A stretch of DNA of 15,322 bases, taken from assembly GCA_046589965.1 (NCBI GenBank), contig JBKJVF010000273.1, positions 1-15,322 of the forward strand, written 5' to 3'. This document shows, piece after piece, positions 14,711 to 15,322 of the stretch. Numbering within the stretch: position 1 is the stretch's first letter; every line of letters begins with the position of its first letter. The notes beneath the pieces are model-generated. The model was not told where the DNA came from. It saw only the letters and a program-made list of their open reading frames with translations, and ran no database searches. A program made the translations under genes and the position numbers. The DNA comes from JAJNPS01 sp046589965 (lineage in GTDB: Bacteria > Pseudomonadota > Alphaproteobacteria > Rhodobacterales > Rhodobacteraceae).

Positions 14711-15322
14711 TTAGAACGAGAACTTCACACCAGCGTCGGCGAACATTTCGTCGTCTGCGGCGACGTTCATTTGCTGGACGATGCCACCAGCGAAGGTTGC
14801 GCCGCCACCGAGGTCATAGGAAGCGCCCAGACCAACGTGCACACGGCTGACGGCTTCGTCGAAGTCGGTGTAGAAGCCGGTGATCTTCAGAGCGCCGGTG
14901 ACATAGTCAGCCGAAACCGAGAAGGGGGTCGTGTCAACGGCACCATCGATATCGGAGATGCGTGCCTTCAGCGTGATCGCGCCAAAGACAGCCGAAGCCG
15001 AGGCCGACAACTGGTCAACAGCGTCCGAGGTCTCGTAGCCGACGGCGAAGGTGTAGTCGCCCATCGCATACTTGACAGCGATGTTTGCGGTGTCGCGTGT
15101 GCCGACGTCGCCATCGACATTCCAAATCTGCCCAACGCCCAGACCAACGGTGAAGCCGCCGGTCGAGTATTCGTAGTAAGCAGCGGTCTTGTCGGTACCG
15201 ACAAAGCCGATTTCCTGCAGGCCGTCATTCGGGCCGTAACCAACGCCAGAGGTCTGACCAACCAGTGCGTCAGCAGCACCGGAAACGTCGCCCATGGTCA
15301 GCTTGCCAAACGCGCCCGAGAT
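14711..15322 (-). CDS. Outer-membrane porin, C-terminal part (5' end outside window)
   Basis: The frame stays open to the window edge. It starts with ISGAFGKLTMGDVSGAADAL, the segment conserved in Rhodobacter-type general porins, so the ATG at 15295 is internal. About 203 residues are visible. They form alternating amphipathic beta strands with acidic loops (for example EYSTGGFTVGLGVGQIW) and end in GVKFSF. The C-terminal Phe is the signal recognised by the BAM outer-membrane assembly machinery. Expected role: trimeric diffusion channel for small hydrophilic solutes. Codon use is highly biased to C-ending codons, consistent with strong expression. A strong terminator follows. The signal peptide is outside the window. 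Confidence 0.93.
   Translation of the reverse strand: MSGAFGKLTMGDVSGAADALVGQTSGVGYGPNDGLQEIGFVGTDKTAAYYEYSTGGFTVGLGVGQIWNVDGDVGTRDTANIAVKYAMGDYTFAVGYETSDAVDQLSASASAVFGAITLKARISDIDGAVDTTPFSVSADYVTGALKITGFYTDFDEAVSRVHVGLGASYDLGGGATFAGGIVQQMNVAADDEMFADAGVKFSF

Overview
The window looks like chromosomal DNA of a high-GC alphaproteobacterium, most likely family Rhodobacteraceae. The main pointers are a Rhodobacter-type trimeric porin at the right edge, strong G/C third-position bias, and close packing of sugar-oxidation genes with LacI-type regulation. No mobile element, CRISPR array, integrase or phage gene was seen. The whole window reads as intact core and catabolic chromosome.

Left part (1-7406): a catabolic locus. 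On the + strand are two GMC-family flavin oxidoreductases (the first cut by the window edge), a small Dabb-type alpha/beta-barrel protein and a LacI-family repressor. Facing them on the - strand are a 2-keto-3-deoxygluconate (KDG) kinase and a 691-residue flavoprotein of the fumarate reductase/succinate dehydrogenase flavoprotein superfamily. These two overlap by 7 bp and share one promoter. That promoter carries a perfect 16-bp palindrome of LacI-operator type just downstream of a good sigma70 -10 box. My reading is that the flavoenzymes oxidise an unknown sugar, polyol or cyclitol to a 2-keto-3-deoxy acid. The kinase would then feed it to the Entner-Doudoroff pathway, under control of the local LacI protein. 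The substrate cannot be read from the sequence.

Middle (7519-9471): an EamA-family drug/metabolite exporter overlaps by 4 bp (ATGA) an ornithine cyclodeaminase/mu-crystallin family protein. That protein has an altered carboxylate-binding motif. Next comes a complete tRNA-Pro(CGG) on the - strand with its CCA encoded.

9660-12789: a GH13 alpha-glucosidase on the - strand and a divergent MFS transporter on the + strand. The glucosidase promoter region holds a second, different LacI-type palindrome. The MFS leader holds its own inverted repeats.

Right part (12853-15322): housekeeping genes. Aspartate-semialdehyde dehydrogenase (+) converges on a YggS/PROSC-type PLP homeostasis protein (-). The C-terminal part of an outer-membrane porin (-) lies beyond, followed by a textbook Rho-independent terminator.

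No stretch longer than 300 bases lacks a gene. The largest gaps are 11286-11556, 7315-7518 and 9472-9659. All assignments come from reading motifs by eye; no database search was run.
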